From positions 345,354 through 409,353 of the forward strand of contig MNCI01025178.1 of NCBI GenBank assembly GCA_015680685.1: a DNA stretch of 64,000 nucleotides, given 5' to 3'. The translations under genes were made by a program, and so were the position numbers. Shown here one piece after another: positions 22,571 to 34,321 of this stretch (its first letter is position 1; each line of letters starts with the position of its first letter). The notes beneath the pieces were generated by a model, which did no database searches, had not been told where the DNA came from, and worked only from the letters and a program-made list of their open reading frames with translations. This DNA is from Gnetum montanum (taxonomy: Eukaryota > Streptophyta > Gnetopsida > Gnetales > Gnetaceae).

Positions 22571-23460
22571 GAAAAAATAAACGGGTTACAAGCATTGGTT
22601 ATGGAACTAGAAAGACATGTTACCCATGCCTGAATGTCCTCTCTAACTAAGGCCCTATCTCACTTCCTGCTTTTCTTTTCTTCTTAAATATGGAATGGTG
22701 GTTGTTTGTGGGAGCATCTTTGTGTCTTGAAGAGGTGGACTAGCCCTAGAGTGATGATGCAAAGTCACTACAATTGGTTGGTTTTGGTCCAGACTAAGGT
22801 TGGACTTTACTAGGTCATTTAACCATGAAACTCATAAGGGACTTCATGTGACCATGATTGGGACATCTATTCCATTTTCTATCTCATTCATAAATGCTCT
22901 CCATAACTCACCTGATTGTCGGTTTTTATGTTTTTATTTCATGTATTAGTTTGACATGTTGAAATTCTTAGGTAGATTCTTTGGGTTTTGGTCCTTAACT
23001 TTTTGTAACCATTAATTAACTATGGGGCTCATGGATTCCTTAGTTGAGATTATGCAAGGGGAAAAAATGGCATGTGCCACTATGGGAAGAACCCACTTGC
23101 ATATCTTGTGGTTTGGATAGTTAATTCCCTTACCCTTAGATGTTTCTGCAATCAAATCTTTTGTGCGCTCCATCATGCATCCAACTTTAAGGCATTTTTC
23201 TTCATAAAATCTCATTCTCCAATCATTTCTCAATTTTTAGAACTTCAAGACCATCTTCTAATATTTTTATCATTTTCATGGCTTTTTGAGTTTCCATTTG
23301 ATCCTTATTTCATAAGAAAACTCTTTATTTTTTATTATTTTTGACAAAGTCAATAGTGGTCAATAACTGCATCAACATAGCACACAAATTCTATAAATAC
23401 CATCCAACACTTTGAATTTTTTTTTATTTTCTTCAAAACAGGAGGGAAGTTTTTGCAATT

Positions 23461-24072
23461 TTACATAATTCCAAACCAATTAGTGCAAAAATGATTAATA
23501 GAGGACCAAGATCTCATCCTATAAAATACATAATATTATTCATACATAGCATAGTCCAGGCGAGCCCACTTAAGATCTCTACTAAACTATGACCAGTCAT
23601 CATATTAGCAAATAACTATATTCCTAAGCTTAATGTGTAGAAACAATAAGAGGTTAACTCAAGGAGTACTAAGAAAGGTGCTAATGGTAGTGGTACTCTA
23701 GTGGGTAATAAGAAGCTAAAAAAATGAAGCTCATTGATATGAAATCCCACTATAGTAATTCTAATAAAAATAAAAAATGATAGATCCAAAGTAATGATAA
23801 AATGACTTGTCATTGTAAAGTTATATGGTATCATACTCTAGAGATTATAACATAAAAAAAAAAGGTAAAACTAACAAAAATGCAAGAGAAAAACTTTTGC
23901 TTAATAATTTTTGAAATACCACCTATTTGTTCATTCACCAGGTTTAGCACAAAATCATAAATAATTTCTACTAAGGATTTCCAAGCATTTGGTATTGAGT
24001 TTTACCTTACATTTTTAGTAACAAAATGAAAAACCAAGAGCAAGATTGAAGTACTTAGCATCATAAATAAAG
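23461..24072. other. Unassigned spacer before the plastid insertion
   Basis: AT-rich sequence with no frame or repeat that I recognise. The start of the plastid homology is taken from the first matching PsaA residues at 24073, so plastid-derived but unrecognisable DNA could extend into this stretch. Confidence 0.3.
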
Positions 24073-25460
24073 ATGAATAGGGGAGGACTAAATCCAATAA
24101 CCAGGGAATTGTGGCTGACTAATACGATGCATCATCATTTAGCTATTGTAATTCTTTTTATAATAGTTGGCCATATTTATAGAAGTAATTGGTATATTGG
24201 TTATATACTCAAAGATATTTTAGAAGCACATATCTACCTTGTGGCATGCTCACGTAGCTATTAACTTGGCTCTTTTAGGCTCTTTAACTATTATTGTAGC
24301 CCACCATATGTATTCTATGCCCCCTTATTGCTATTTAGTTATTGACTATGGTACCTAACTTTCTTTATTTACACATCACTTATGGATTGGTGGATTCATA
24401 ATTGTTGATTCCATTGCACATGTAGCCATTTTTCTAGTAAGAGACTATGACTCAACAACTTTATAAAACAATTTACTTGATTATGTTCTTCGACATCATG
24501 ATGCAATTATATCACATCTAAATTGGATAAGTATATTCCTAGGATTTCATAGTTTTGGTTTGTATATTCATAATGATATTATGAGTGCTTTAGGATGTCC
24601 TCAAGATATGTTTTCTAACACTACTATACAATTACAACCTATTTTTGCTCAATGGATACAAAACACTCACGTTATAGCATGTAATCTAACGGTTGTTGCC
24701 ATAACAACAAGCACCAGTTTAACTTGGGATGATGGTGATCTTGTAACAATAGGTACCAAAGTTTCCCTATTACCTATTTGGTTGGGAATGGTGGATTTCT
24801 TGGTCTATCATATTCATGCATTTACTATTCATGTAACTATATTAAAAATACTACTCAAAGGTGTTTTATTTGTACATAGTCCCTATCTAATACTTGATAA
24901 AGCAAATCTTGGCTTTTGATTTCCTTATGACGATCCTAGAATAGGAGGAATGTGTTAAGTATTTACTTGGGATCATGTTTTTTTAGGGTTATTTTGGATG
25001 TACAATTCAATTTTTGTAGCCATTTTTTATTTTAGTTGGAAAATGCAGTTGGATGTTTGGGGTACTATAAATGATCAAGGAGTAGTAAATGATATCACAA
25101 GGGAAAAATTTGCACAGAGTTCCATTACTATTAATGAGTGGCTCCATGACTTTCTTTAGGTGCAAGCCTCTAAAGTAATATAATCATACTGTTCTACATT
25201 ATTCGCATATGGTCTTCTCTTTTTGGGTGCTCATTTTGTTTGGGCTTTTAGTTTAATGTTTTTATTCAGCGATCATGGATATTGACAAGAACTCATAGAA
25301 TCAACTATTTGGGCTCATAACAAACTAAAAGTTGCTCCTACTATCTAGCCTAGAGCCTTGAGCATCATACAAGGGTATGCTATAGGGGTGGTTTATTACC
25401 TTCTGGGAGGAATAGTCACAACTTGGGCATTCTTCTTGGCTAGAATTATTGTAGTAGAAT
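24073..25460 (+). pseudogene. psaA: psaA, 3' part (photosystem I P700 apoprotein A1)
   Basis: Begins at GGLNPIT (PsaA GGLDPVTGGLWLT, roughly residue 340 of about 750) and runs to the C-terminus ending FFLARIIVV. Recognisable landmarks are [69 protein letters not shown], DKANLGF and [13 protein letters not shown]. About 50 bp are missing after LKDILEAH, with a frame change. The F(P)CDGPGRGGTC iron-sulfur loop reads FPYDDPRIGGMC, so the first cluster ligand Cys is lost. Confidence 0.94.
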
Positions 25461-25483
25461 AATATTGGATATAAAAAGAGATT

Positions 25484-26865
25484 ATGGCATGAAGATTTTT
25501 TAAGTTTAGCCAAGGTTTTGTGTAGGACCCAACTACTCATTGTATTTGGTTTGGTATTGCAACAACACATGATTTTGAAAGTCATGATGATATTACTGAA
25601 GAATGGCTATATCAGCAAATATTTTCTTTTCACTTTGGTTAATTAGTGATAATCTTTCTATAAACTTCTGGAAATTTTTTTCATGTGGCTTGGCAAGGCA
25701 ATTACAAAATTTGGATAAATGATCCCTTACTTAGAAGACCTATTGCTGATGCTATTTGGGATCGACATTTTGGTCAACCAGCTATAGAAGCTTTTACCTA
25801 GGGAGGCTCTCCTAGTTTAGTAAATATTAGTTATTTCAGTGTTTATCAATGGTGGCATACAATTGGTTTATGTACTAATGAATATCTTTATATTGGAGCT
25901 TTTTTTCTAATGCTCTATTCTGCCTTATTTTGAATAGTAGGTAGATTGCATCTACAACCGAAGAGGAAACCGAGTGTTTCATGGTTCAAAAATGCTGAAT
26001 CACATTTAAATCATCATTTGTCAGAACTTTTTAGAGTTAGTTTAACTTGGATGGGACATTTAGTCTTTGTAGCTCTTCCAAAGTCTATAGGGATACATGT
26101 GAGATGGGCTTTAGCCTTATAGAGAAGGCGGTTACAATAAGCATTTTCATGAAACGTGCACTTAGGATCTAAGAAGGGGTGGGGAATGAACTATGTAAGT
26201 TCCCATGAATGACAAAATGGGGTAACATAGGATTCCATAGGAGTAGGGAACTCATGAAGTGAGTCATCCCATTTTTTTATTCTTGCTATTTAGTTGAATA
26301 GAAATGCTTATTGTAACCTATAGTCACTTGGAGTTACCTTGGGGGTTCCCCTACGAATGTGCCTCTGTTACCATGACTAATTTATTGAATGTTTTATCAT
26401 ATCCTCGAGGTTTAGAACCCCTTTTTGGAGGTTAGTGGATTTTGTATTCTAAAAATCCTAATTCTAGTAGTCATTTATTTGGTACTTCTGAGGGAGTTGG
26501 AATTGCTATCCTAACTCTTCTTGGTGGCTTTCATCCACAAACTCAAAGCTTATGACTGACTGATATAGCTCATCATCATTTAGCTATTGCATTGGTGTTT
26601 TTGATTGTTGGTGTTATGTATAGAACTAATTTTGGGATCAGACATGGTATAAAAGATATTATAAAGGCCCATACTAGGGTTACTTTGGGATCATTCCCTG
26701 ATTAAACCTCCTCCGGGAGAATTTTTGTGTTGTAGACATACGAGTCTTTATAACATAATAAATAATTCTCTTCACTTTTAATTAGTTATTTCTTTAGCTT
26801 CTTTAGGGGTGGTTACTTCTTTGGTAGCTCAACACATGTATTCTTTACCTACCTAATCATTCCAC
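25484..26865 (+). pseudogene. psaB: psaB, 5' part (photosystem I P700 apoprotein A2)
   Basis: Begins with the residues corresponding to MALRFPRFSQG (the initiator region is ATGGCATGAAGATTT, with a stop at codon 3). It continues through [60 protein letters not shown] and GHLVFVALP. It is interrupted by an insert after VRW at 26107 and resumes at NLLNVLSYPRG (26379) through [23 protein letters not shown] and AQHMYSLPT near 26850. The 3' third of psaB is absent. Confidence 0.94.
26108..26378. mobile_element. TIR (MITE-like) element inserted in the psaB pseudogene
   Basis: The insertion is defined precisely by the psaB homology on both sides. Inside it, 18-bp terminal inverted repeats GGTTACAATAAGCATTTTC (26130) and GAAATGCTTATTGTAACC (ending 26318) bracket 189 bp with an inner GGGAACTCATGAAGTGAGT palindrome. 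There are extra flanks of 22 bp on the left and 60 bp on the right, so the true ends may lie further out, or the insertion may have carried filler. There is no transposase. Related pieces occur at 27092, 28404, 28869, 29568 and 30440-30600. Confidence 0.65.
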
Positions 26866-27182
26866 TCATCTTTTTATCCTAGAAAGCATAATCATTTTGC
26901 TCATATTTTTATCCCACTTTAACCAAGAAAAATAGCAAGGAATGCTTAACCTGAAAGTATCTTTCTGAAAATACACACATACATGAGGGAAAAGCATTCT
27001 TGCAAGTTACCCAAAAAAATAGATCTCTTGAACCTTATCTAATCGGTATGAATTTATGAATTGAAAGTTGAATTATTCTTGAAACTTAAAAGGTTACAAT
27101 AAGCTCATTCAAATAATGAGTACATGAAGGATCATATAGGTAAAATATCCACATGAAAAAGAGGGCTAAGAGACATGACAAC
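26866..27182. other. Spacer with a left TIR copy
   Basis: No gene. GGTTACAATAAGC at 27092-27104 repeats the left end of the TIR element in psaB. The last five bases, ACAAC, are the left target duplication of the solo LTR. Confidence 0.5.
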
Positions 27183-28083
27183 TGATGAAGTGTCTTTAGT
27201 TGATGCGTTGACTAGGCCGTGTATATGGGGCTACATATACGTGGCCGCATTGACGTAGCCTCGTCGACGTAGCCTTCCATGCATCGACGTGGCTCTGTTT
27301 ACGCAGAGCCTATTTCGGCCTATAAATAAGAGGGCCTTCTACCTCATTTAGGTACCTTTCAATTAGTTGTAGTGAAGCTCTTGCCATTTTTTCCTGCAGG
27401 AGATAGAATATTTTCCAAGTGCCCATAGCAGGTGTAAGAAAAGTGATCAGCTCTTTATTCGAGTGTTGATGTATTTAAGCCCATTGGCGTGAATGGTAAT
27501 AAAGACGAACTCTTCAAGCATTCCTTGTAGCATTTGGACTTATTCATTTATTACATTCATTAGTTTAAAATGTTTATGCTTTGATAATTACTTAAGTTTC
27601 TGTTATTGTTATTTTAATCACTTTCACTCTCTTACAAGTTCGTAAAGATCATAAGTACGACCTTCTTGAACGTAAACCCAACACTTGGTAACCGAGTGAT
27701 GCTTAACGTCTGATAATCCATTAGTGTTTAGGGGATGCTTAGAATGTGCCCAGAAGATGGGATTAGATACTTATGCTAGGAGTAGTTAAGATTTAGATTA
27801 AGATAGTCTTAGATTACTTAATACTCTAGCCTTACTTTCCAAGATAATTAGATGCCAAAAGATAAGTAAAAAGCTATAAAAATCATTAGCATTAATCTCA
27901 CTTAACCATCACAAACAGAATGTCACAAGTGGGATTAGGAAGACAACGACCGTTCTAACCCAAGATTTCGCTAGTTAGGGTTTGGTGTATGTTAAGTGCT
28001 TACAATCTATGGAATTCGATCTAGTTGTGTGTGAATGCCTGTGATTCGTATGGTTGGGCGTAGGGGTACCTAGTTGCTCATCA
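27183..28083 (+). repeat. Solo Athila-like LTR D
   Basis: TGATGAAG to GCTCATCA, 901 bp, with the 5-bp target duplication ACAAC at 27178-27182 and 28084-28088. No element sequence adjoins it, so it arose by LTR-LTR recombination. U3 is of the B type, with TATACGTGGCC and GTCGACGTAGCC repeats, and TATAAATA is at 27321-27328. AATAAAGACGAA is present near 27499. Its U3 is intact, unlike the 3' LTR of B. Confidence 0.92.
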
Positions 28084-28189
28084 ACAACATACTCTTATAG
28101 TGCTCTTTGTTAGATTGTTAGCAATACCAAAGCGAGAGTGACCTAAAGCTTAAACCGAAACACATGCATGAGGGGAAAGCAAATGTCGA

Positions 28190-28385
28190 GCCACTTACTA
28201 AGCATAAAATAGACATTTTAACATGCCTAGTTGGTGATAATAAAGGTGGAACTAGGCTCCTACCTATATAACTTAAAAATCAAACTAGTAAGAAACCTAA
28301 TGCACCTCCCAAAATGATAGAAGCAAAGACAAAATGATTTTTTCTTTGAGAAACTTTGATTGGTTCTATCTAGAGCACTTATTGT
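28190..28385 (-). pseudogene. ycf4: Probable ycf4 fragment of plastid origin
   Basis: On the minus strand, residues read about EPIKVSQRKNHFVFASIILG, then GALGFLLV and SYIGRSL. This fits the N-terminal membrane region of Ycf4, a photosystem I assembly factor (S.RK.SNFFWAFILFLGSLGFLLV..SSYLGRNL). There is one in-frame stop and no continuation that I can follow. It lies 1.3 kb from the psaB relic and may be part of the same or a separate plastid insertion. Confidence 0.48.
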
Positions 28386-28403
28386 AAGTGCATGTTTTAC
28401 AAA

Positions 28404-30799
28404 AATGCTTATTGTAACCTATAGTTGCCCTATGTTACCCTAGTGTGATATAAGGCTCACATAGTCACCTTACGTTACCTTGACTTGCTGGGTTCAAGTA
28501 TAGCATGGTGGACATTAGGATGAATGTTGATGTTGTAAATGATCTACTTTAGAGATAGCATGGATTGCTAGCTATCTATAGCCCAAATTAAATGTTTATT
28601 TATTAGCGTGTATGTTAAGGGAATCTTCATTACCTTGTTGGCTATATAGGACTTGACGAAGTGACATACCCTCCTAGGATGTGCACACCTCACTCAATAC
28701 TCTCTGGGGTGGAGTGTTCTTGCAGGAATCCAATATCTCTACACCTATCTTCTTGGATATAGAGCTGTTTCTTGTGAATCTTACCTAGCACAAATCCTTA
28801 GCTTCTTACACCTATGAAGTAAGCATGCATTACAATGCTACGAATGTAGGATGTTGAGATAAGATAGAGAATGGGCTTTAGCTGAGGAATGACCCTAAAG
28901 TTACCCTGAAATAATGCAAGGAAGGCCTTATGTTTCTAACTATTTTGGTAAGAGTACCTCCTATTCCAAATTAGGGGACTCTAGGGGAGTGTCCCACCCC
29001 ATTTTGTCATGTAATGTTATGGTTCATCTTCATGAGATATACAGGTCAGTCGTATAGAGTGTAAGTGAAGCGATGTTACTAGAGTAAAGTAATGATGTAG
29101 TTTATGATTGCATTAGACTAAGTTCAGTTGGGATGATGTGAGAACTGGGAACAATGCTACAACTAGAGACATCTTGCTAGTGTACCTGGTGACGATGAAT
29201 TCAAATCACTATCGTAACTCTTTATTTCCATAGCAATAGGAAGACACGAAGTGATGATTATATTACACATGATCACACACTCTAGTGAATGAGTCCTTGT
29301 AGGTATCAACATTGGATGAGTTACTCCATTACCTCCTAATCATTGGCAACTATAACCTATGAAAGATTCAAACATAACAGGAAGTAGATTGTTATGCACA
29401 TCCATACTAGTGGTTAGCTTTCATGGTGGTATGAATTGGGGGAAATGGGCTACTCTAGTTGTGATGATTGTGGGAAAACACTACTTTTGGGATGACCTTT
29501 TCCCTTGCTTGGGCCATTGTGAGCATTCCTTGGTTCATCGGGTGAGGGCCCCAATGAGTTAGGGAACTCACGAAGTGAGTTACCTCATGAAATGGGAATG
29601 TCCCTTAGGGAGATTCCCTAATTTAACAGGGAACAAGTCCCTAAGTTACCCCTCATTGCCTACCATTATCATACACATATGATAATGTGCTTTGCTATCT
29701 CAAAGACCTAGTTACTAGTTATATCGAAAAATCATCGATCTCTAGTGTAGGCACTTTGTTTCATAACATCCAGATCCAAAGGTAAGATCCAAGCTCGACT
29801 CCAAGCACCATAAAAGAAGAAATATCTATTGTCTCTACAACTATAGAAAAAGTAGCACTTCAATGACCTATTCTAGTGGTCCTTATCTTTGCTTGGTTGA
29901 TTAGATAGATACATAATTTATCTATCATTGTTACTAGTTGCATAGAATAACGAGATCCCACTTGAATGCTTGATGCATCATCAATTTGGATGCTTGTTTC
30001 TCACTTCCTATTTTGAGACACAAATGAAACTCTCATACTACCCATTGTTCCTATATCAACCAATTAAATCTATATGAATCTATATAAAAAAATGAATCTA
30101 TATCATATAGTATAGCTAGTATGACGTTATGTATAGTATAGCCATTGGCTTAGTCGAAGATGATTAGGTAGTCAGTGATCTTTTAGTTGTTGAAATTAGT
30201 ATATGCTCCCTTATAGCAATGAAACACTACAAAGTAGATGTTCCATTCCTTTTCCTATGGTGAATCACATCACTAACAAAACTTTGAAATCATCTACTAA
30301 TCATATATATACAATGTAATATATTATAATGTCTGATCAGTCTAGTACAATACTTTCTTATTTGACTTCTAAGGGAATAGGAAGTCATAGTACAGGGTAA
30401 CGTAGGATGATGTAGGGAGTAGGAATGCCCCTATGTGACCCTACTCGTTCCTTGGCTAAAGCTCATCTATGCCTTTCTTAAGGAGCAGTTGACCCAATAG
30501 GGTGAAGCACTAGAAATGAGGGATTGGGGTAAGCGGGGTAATGGAGGGTGACTATGGGAGTGAGAACACCTCCTACATGACCTTGGTCATTCCTTGGCTA
30601 AAGCCCCACCTTACCAACCATACCTATCTACCATGCTAACCTACCTAAGGTAAACCAAGCACCAAGGGACACCTAGCTCCAAGCCTATCTTACCCTAACA
30701 CACCCTTGGAAATCATAGCACCTGATCTCATAAGCATCTTATCAGTGTGAGATCTTTCTTGTTCCTTATTAGCTCTAGATCTTGGGTAATTCTCATGAG
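28404..30799. other. Gene-free region with scattered MITE-like repeat pieces
   Basis: AAATGCTTATTGTAACC (28404-28421) repeats the right TIR of the psaB insert. GGGCTTTAGC...GGAATGACC near 28872 and GGTCATTCCTTGGCTAAAGCCCC near 30579 (with a variant near 30448) are inverted versions of one another. GGGAACTCACGAAGTGAGT at 29564 repeats the inner palindrome. There are many short GTTACC/GGTAAC words. I recognise no protein. Confidence 0.5.
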
Positions 30800-33098
30800 T
30801 GTGGGGGAGCTTCCTGTTGTTCCTAACTAACCTTGCTACTACTCCATTAGCCAAACTAGGAGCTAAAAACTACCCCTTTATGACTCTTAGCAATTGCTGG
30901 ATCTGGAGAGAAAGGACACTAAATCTCCAACTTTTCCAAGCACATCACTTTGGATGTGCTTTTGGACACACCTCTATGATGAGCCTTTACTAGCAATTGC
31001 ATGGGTTAGGCAATGTAGACCGTGAGTACACTTTTCCACCTATCTATTCTAGTGGAAGGAATTTGTACATGTTGCTAATGTGAAATAAGAGATCTTAGAC
31101 ATAATAGCTTAGATTCAATAACTAACCTCTTTTAACAAGGATTGCAACAAGATTCAAGAAGAAGAGACTTCTGAAAATCAGCCAAAGAATTTAGAGGAAG
31201 CAACACATGAAAATTCAAGTGAAGCTCAAGCATAGTAAGGTTTGATAATTTTTATCATGAGGACAATACTCTATTTGTGTGTAAAAATTGTCGTGTTAAG
31301 CAAACTCTTAACTATGATGATGAAAATAAGATTAATGCTTGATCTTATTTAAAAGGCTTTGGTAAGAAAGTTGTGTAGGTACTAATAAGTGAGAATGAAG
31401 AGAAATGGAGTACTAAAAATAATGTAAAAAGTGATCAAGGGTTCTATCATAAAGAACATGAGCAAATCAAGACATCACAGACATGATATAATGAAAGAGA
31501 ACCCAAGGATGAGGAGGTACTTCATGATAGGGGACCTTACCTCAAACTTCATTAATCTTCTCTTCTCACCAGCAAGTAAGGTAAGTCAAGGTAAGTTTCT
31601 ATCTCTTTGCTTGCTAGCTAATAAAAATAGTGGTTGAGAAGTCCAAAATTATTTGTCTTGTCTAGAATAGTAAAATGACGGTATCAGTGTCTAGAGCATC
31701 TCTTACATACATTCATGATATCGATATAATTGGTTTTGTAAAGTTTTATAGTGTAGCACTTGTAATGATTTCTTATCTTGCATTCAATTTTGCTTAATCT
31801 AAACTTCTTATGATGATCTAATCTTAAGCTCATGTCCTTTGGAATATTTTTAATATTTATGAGATAAGATAGGTCCTGAAAATTTTACAGTTTGGAAACA
31901 TTATTCTCCAAATTGGATCTTAATAGTGAATTATAGTTGTAATGCTTTGATGATTTACAAGTTGATCTTAAAGACCCAAGAGAAAGCTGCACATGTGTAG
32001 GGGGAGCCTACTCCTCATTATCCATCTTCATCTTGGAGGACATCAGTGTAGGGGGAGTCTTTGGAGACTTGAGCCAAGAAACACTAAAATAGCAAGATAT
32101 TCAAAAATGAGTAAGAAAAGATCTTTAAGAGGTATTGTTTCTTTAAATAAATGATTGTGTATTGAATTTTTGTTTCAACTATTCTTTGATCAAGTTAAAT
32201 ATCAACATCAATTATGTTTGATAAATGGTTGTGTTGTGTTTGTTGTATTTCTTTATACAAATACCTATCTATCCTTGTTTCTCTCATCATTTCCCCATCC
32301 TTTTGTTGATATCAATGATTTTTGGTTAAGAGATACAAGTCATAATGAGGCATTTAGATAGACTACTTGTTCTTATCTTACTTATCTTTGGTCATTGACA
32401 TCAAAGTTATGTGTTGTTGGTCTTTTATTTTGGATTAGTTGAATATCTTTATTTTGGACTAATAAGAGCAAATCTTAATGTATCATTATCCCACGTATTT
32501 AATATTTAAGCATAAGCTGAAGTAAGAGGTACCTATATTTTTATGAAAGAATGCAAATAGTGATATTTTTTCTTACAGTAGTATGATAAGGAAAATGGTC
32601 ATTCTATTTATGGAAAAGTGTCCATGACTTTGATTGAAACATCCTTTGATTAATCTACCTTGAGATGTACTTTCTAGCTCAAGAATTTAAAATTTGGTAT
32701 GACTGATTTAACATTGTGGAGTTTTATTGCTATATGCTCCTTATCATAAAGATATGTCCTATTCTTTTGCAGATGATTTACAATGATGGAGAATGTTAGA
32801 ACATTAAGAGCTACTAATGACTTATTGATTTAGAGATAGGTTACTTGATCTTCAAAGTTTATACTTCACTTCAAGCTTTGAGTTGAAATGTCCCTTGGAA
32901 GGCTTGGATCAATTCTTGACAAATGAGGGGTACCTCTTCATGGAACTTAGTGTTGAATAATGTGTATACTCAAATTAATTTTCTTGCTTCACTATATATC
33001 TTTGGGGTTATGTCATAATGTGTATTATCCAAAAATTATTGTTCTTTTATATCTCTTTTGCACTAAGTTTGGGTACTTTATCCTTTTTGCTACTATTC
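30800..33098. other. Unassigned region, probably 3' flank of a decayed copia element
   Basis: Only short, broken frames. Several GTAGGGGGAG words occur (31998, 32049). The block leads directly into AAAAAGGGGGAGA at 33098, the polypurine style of SIRE/Maximus Ty1-copia elements. I could not recognise RT or integrase here, so the assignment rests on the polypurine tracts and the following LTR. Confidence 0.35.
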
Positions 33099-33183
33099 AA
33101 AAAGGGGGAGAGTAGTATGGTTATATATGTATGATTACTAACACATTTTCTTAAGTTTTGAACATCACCAAAAAGGGCTAGAT

Positions 33184-34290
33184 TGTGGACCTTTTGGTGT
33201 GTCAAATGTTAAGTAAAATGGAGTCAAAGGTTGTTTGCATGATTTTGTGATTATTGTGTTTGTAGGTCTATGTACATGAGAAGCCAAGATGAGCTAAAGC
33301 TTACATAGATGACAAGAAATGGACTGGTCTAGAGCTCAAAGGAGAAGGTCATCTATAAGGTCTCAAATGAACATGCAATAATTTTAGAGAACATGGACAA
33401 GGACAAAATACTGTAGAAGCAAAGTGTGGACCTTTTGGTATGTCAAAATGTTAAGTAAAATGGAGCTAAAGGGTTTTTGCATGGTTGTGTGGTTGTCATG
33501 TTTGTAGGACTATGTACATGGAAAACCAAGTTGAGATAAAGCCTACATAGAAGACAAGAAATGAGCTAGTTTAGAGCTTAAAGGAGAAGGTCATCCACAA
33601 GGTCTCAAAAGAACATGCAATGTGGATAAGGACCATATACTGTACAAGAAAAGCTGTCATCATTAAAGCATGTGGAAGATCAGGGTTATGGACAAGGAAT
33701 GATGAATTCAAAGGTTAAAGAAAGTTGAAGAAAGATGTCTCTAGGAAATAGTAGATGTCTTGGTAGAATTGGAGCAAACATAGGCAAAGATGTCTTCAAG
33801 AAATAGTAGATGTCTTTTCTTAGGTAGAGACGTCTTCCATCAAGAAAAGAAATATTCACATTATACAAGCCAATTCTAGAAAGACATCTTTCTCTAGACA
33901 AAGACGTCTTCTAGAATGGAGATTTTAGAGAGATGTCTTCCCTAGACAAAGACATCTTTTTAGAATTGAAGGCAAATATAGAAAGATGTCTTTAGCATGA
34001 AGAAGACCTCTTTCATGACTGTTAGTGACTATTTCCTAGTAGTTGCATGAGTTCCAAGATGGATTTAGAAACACAGTAGTTATAAGAAGACATCATATGC
34101 ATTGGAAAATATGCAAGCTTGTGTACAATAATTGTTAAATCATTTTTTATCATTGTAATATCTGTTGCTCCTCATTGTATTATCAGAAAATGCTTGTGTA
34201 CACAATTGAACTCATGGGCAAGTTTTTAGAAAATGCTCCCAAGATATCTTGAATCATACACTCTGAGTGGTTCACGTACCATCTTTATTG
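33184..34290 (+). repeat. Probable copia (SIRE-type) LTR with internal tandem duplication
   Basis: Preceded by ACCAAAAAGGGCTAGAT, a decayed second polypurine tract, then TGTGGACCTTTTGG at 33184. The first 240 bp are duplicated in tandem: GTGGACCTTTTGGTGTGTC at 33185 and GTGGACCTTTTGGTATGTC at 33429, each followed by AGTAAAATGGAG, TGTACATG, GACAAGAAATG and GGAGAAGGTCATC. A cluster of AGACGTCTT-like repeats follows at 33733-34010. The right end is uncertain. Confidence 0.5.
33733..34010. repeat. Cluster of AGAYGTCTT/AAGACRTCT repeats
   Basis: About ten copies of AGATGTCTT, AGACGTCTT or their complement AAGACATCT occur in under 300 bp, partly as the perfect palindrome AGACGTCT. They sit where U3 regulatory repeats would lie in the surrounding copia LTR. 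Their arrangement resembles the GATATC palindromes of the Athila-like LTRs but the core sequence is unrelated. Confidence 0.6.
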
Positions 34291-34321
34291 ATTTAACTTT
34301 TCAGTTATTGTCCCAAGTGAT

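Larger units (their letters stand above)
19385..23460 (+). mobile_element. Athila-like element C, 5'-truncated relic
   Basis: Starts abruptly inside RT (FLDGYSGYNQIQIA) and runs through RNase H, integrase and the 3' non-coding region: TTAGTCATGGGAGAG at 21793, hairpin module 22473-22570, GCATGTGCC..GGGAAGAACCCACTT near 23067, and TATAAATA at 23392. No LTR, gag or ORF3 is seen. It is the closest relative of B here and helps to read B's damaged motifs. Confidence 0.85.
24073..26865 (+). other. Nuclear plastid DNA insertion (NUPT) carrying psaA-psaB
   Basis: The psaA 3' part and the psaB 5' part lie in the native plastid order and orientation with a short spacer, as in the plastid psaA-psaB operon. 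Both frames are littered with stops and small indels and many residues have drifted, so this is an old nuclear copy, not a plastid contig. A 271-bp TIR-element-containing insert splits psaB at 26108-26378. No plastid sequence was recognised directly to the left. Confidence 0.93.

Noticed and set aside
24073-26865. Functional photosystem I genes or a plastid contig
   Set aside because: Many stops, indels, an internal insertion and flanking nuclear retroelements.
29359-29562. 67-codon frame as a small gene
   Set aside because: No homology recognised, surrounded by MITE-like repeat pieces, no promoter or codon signal.
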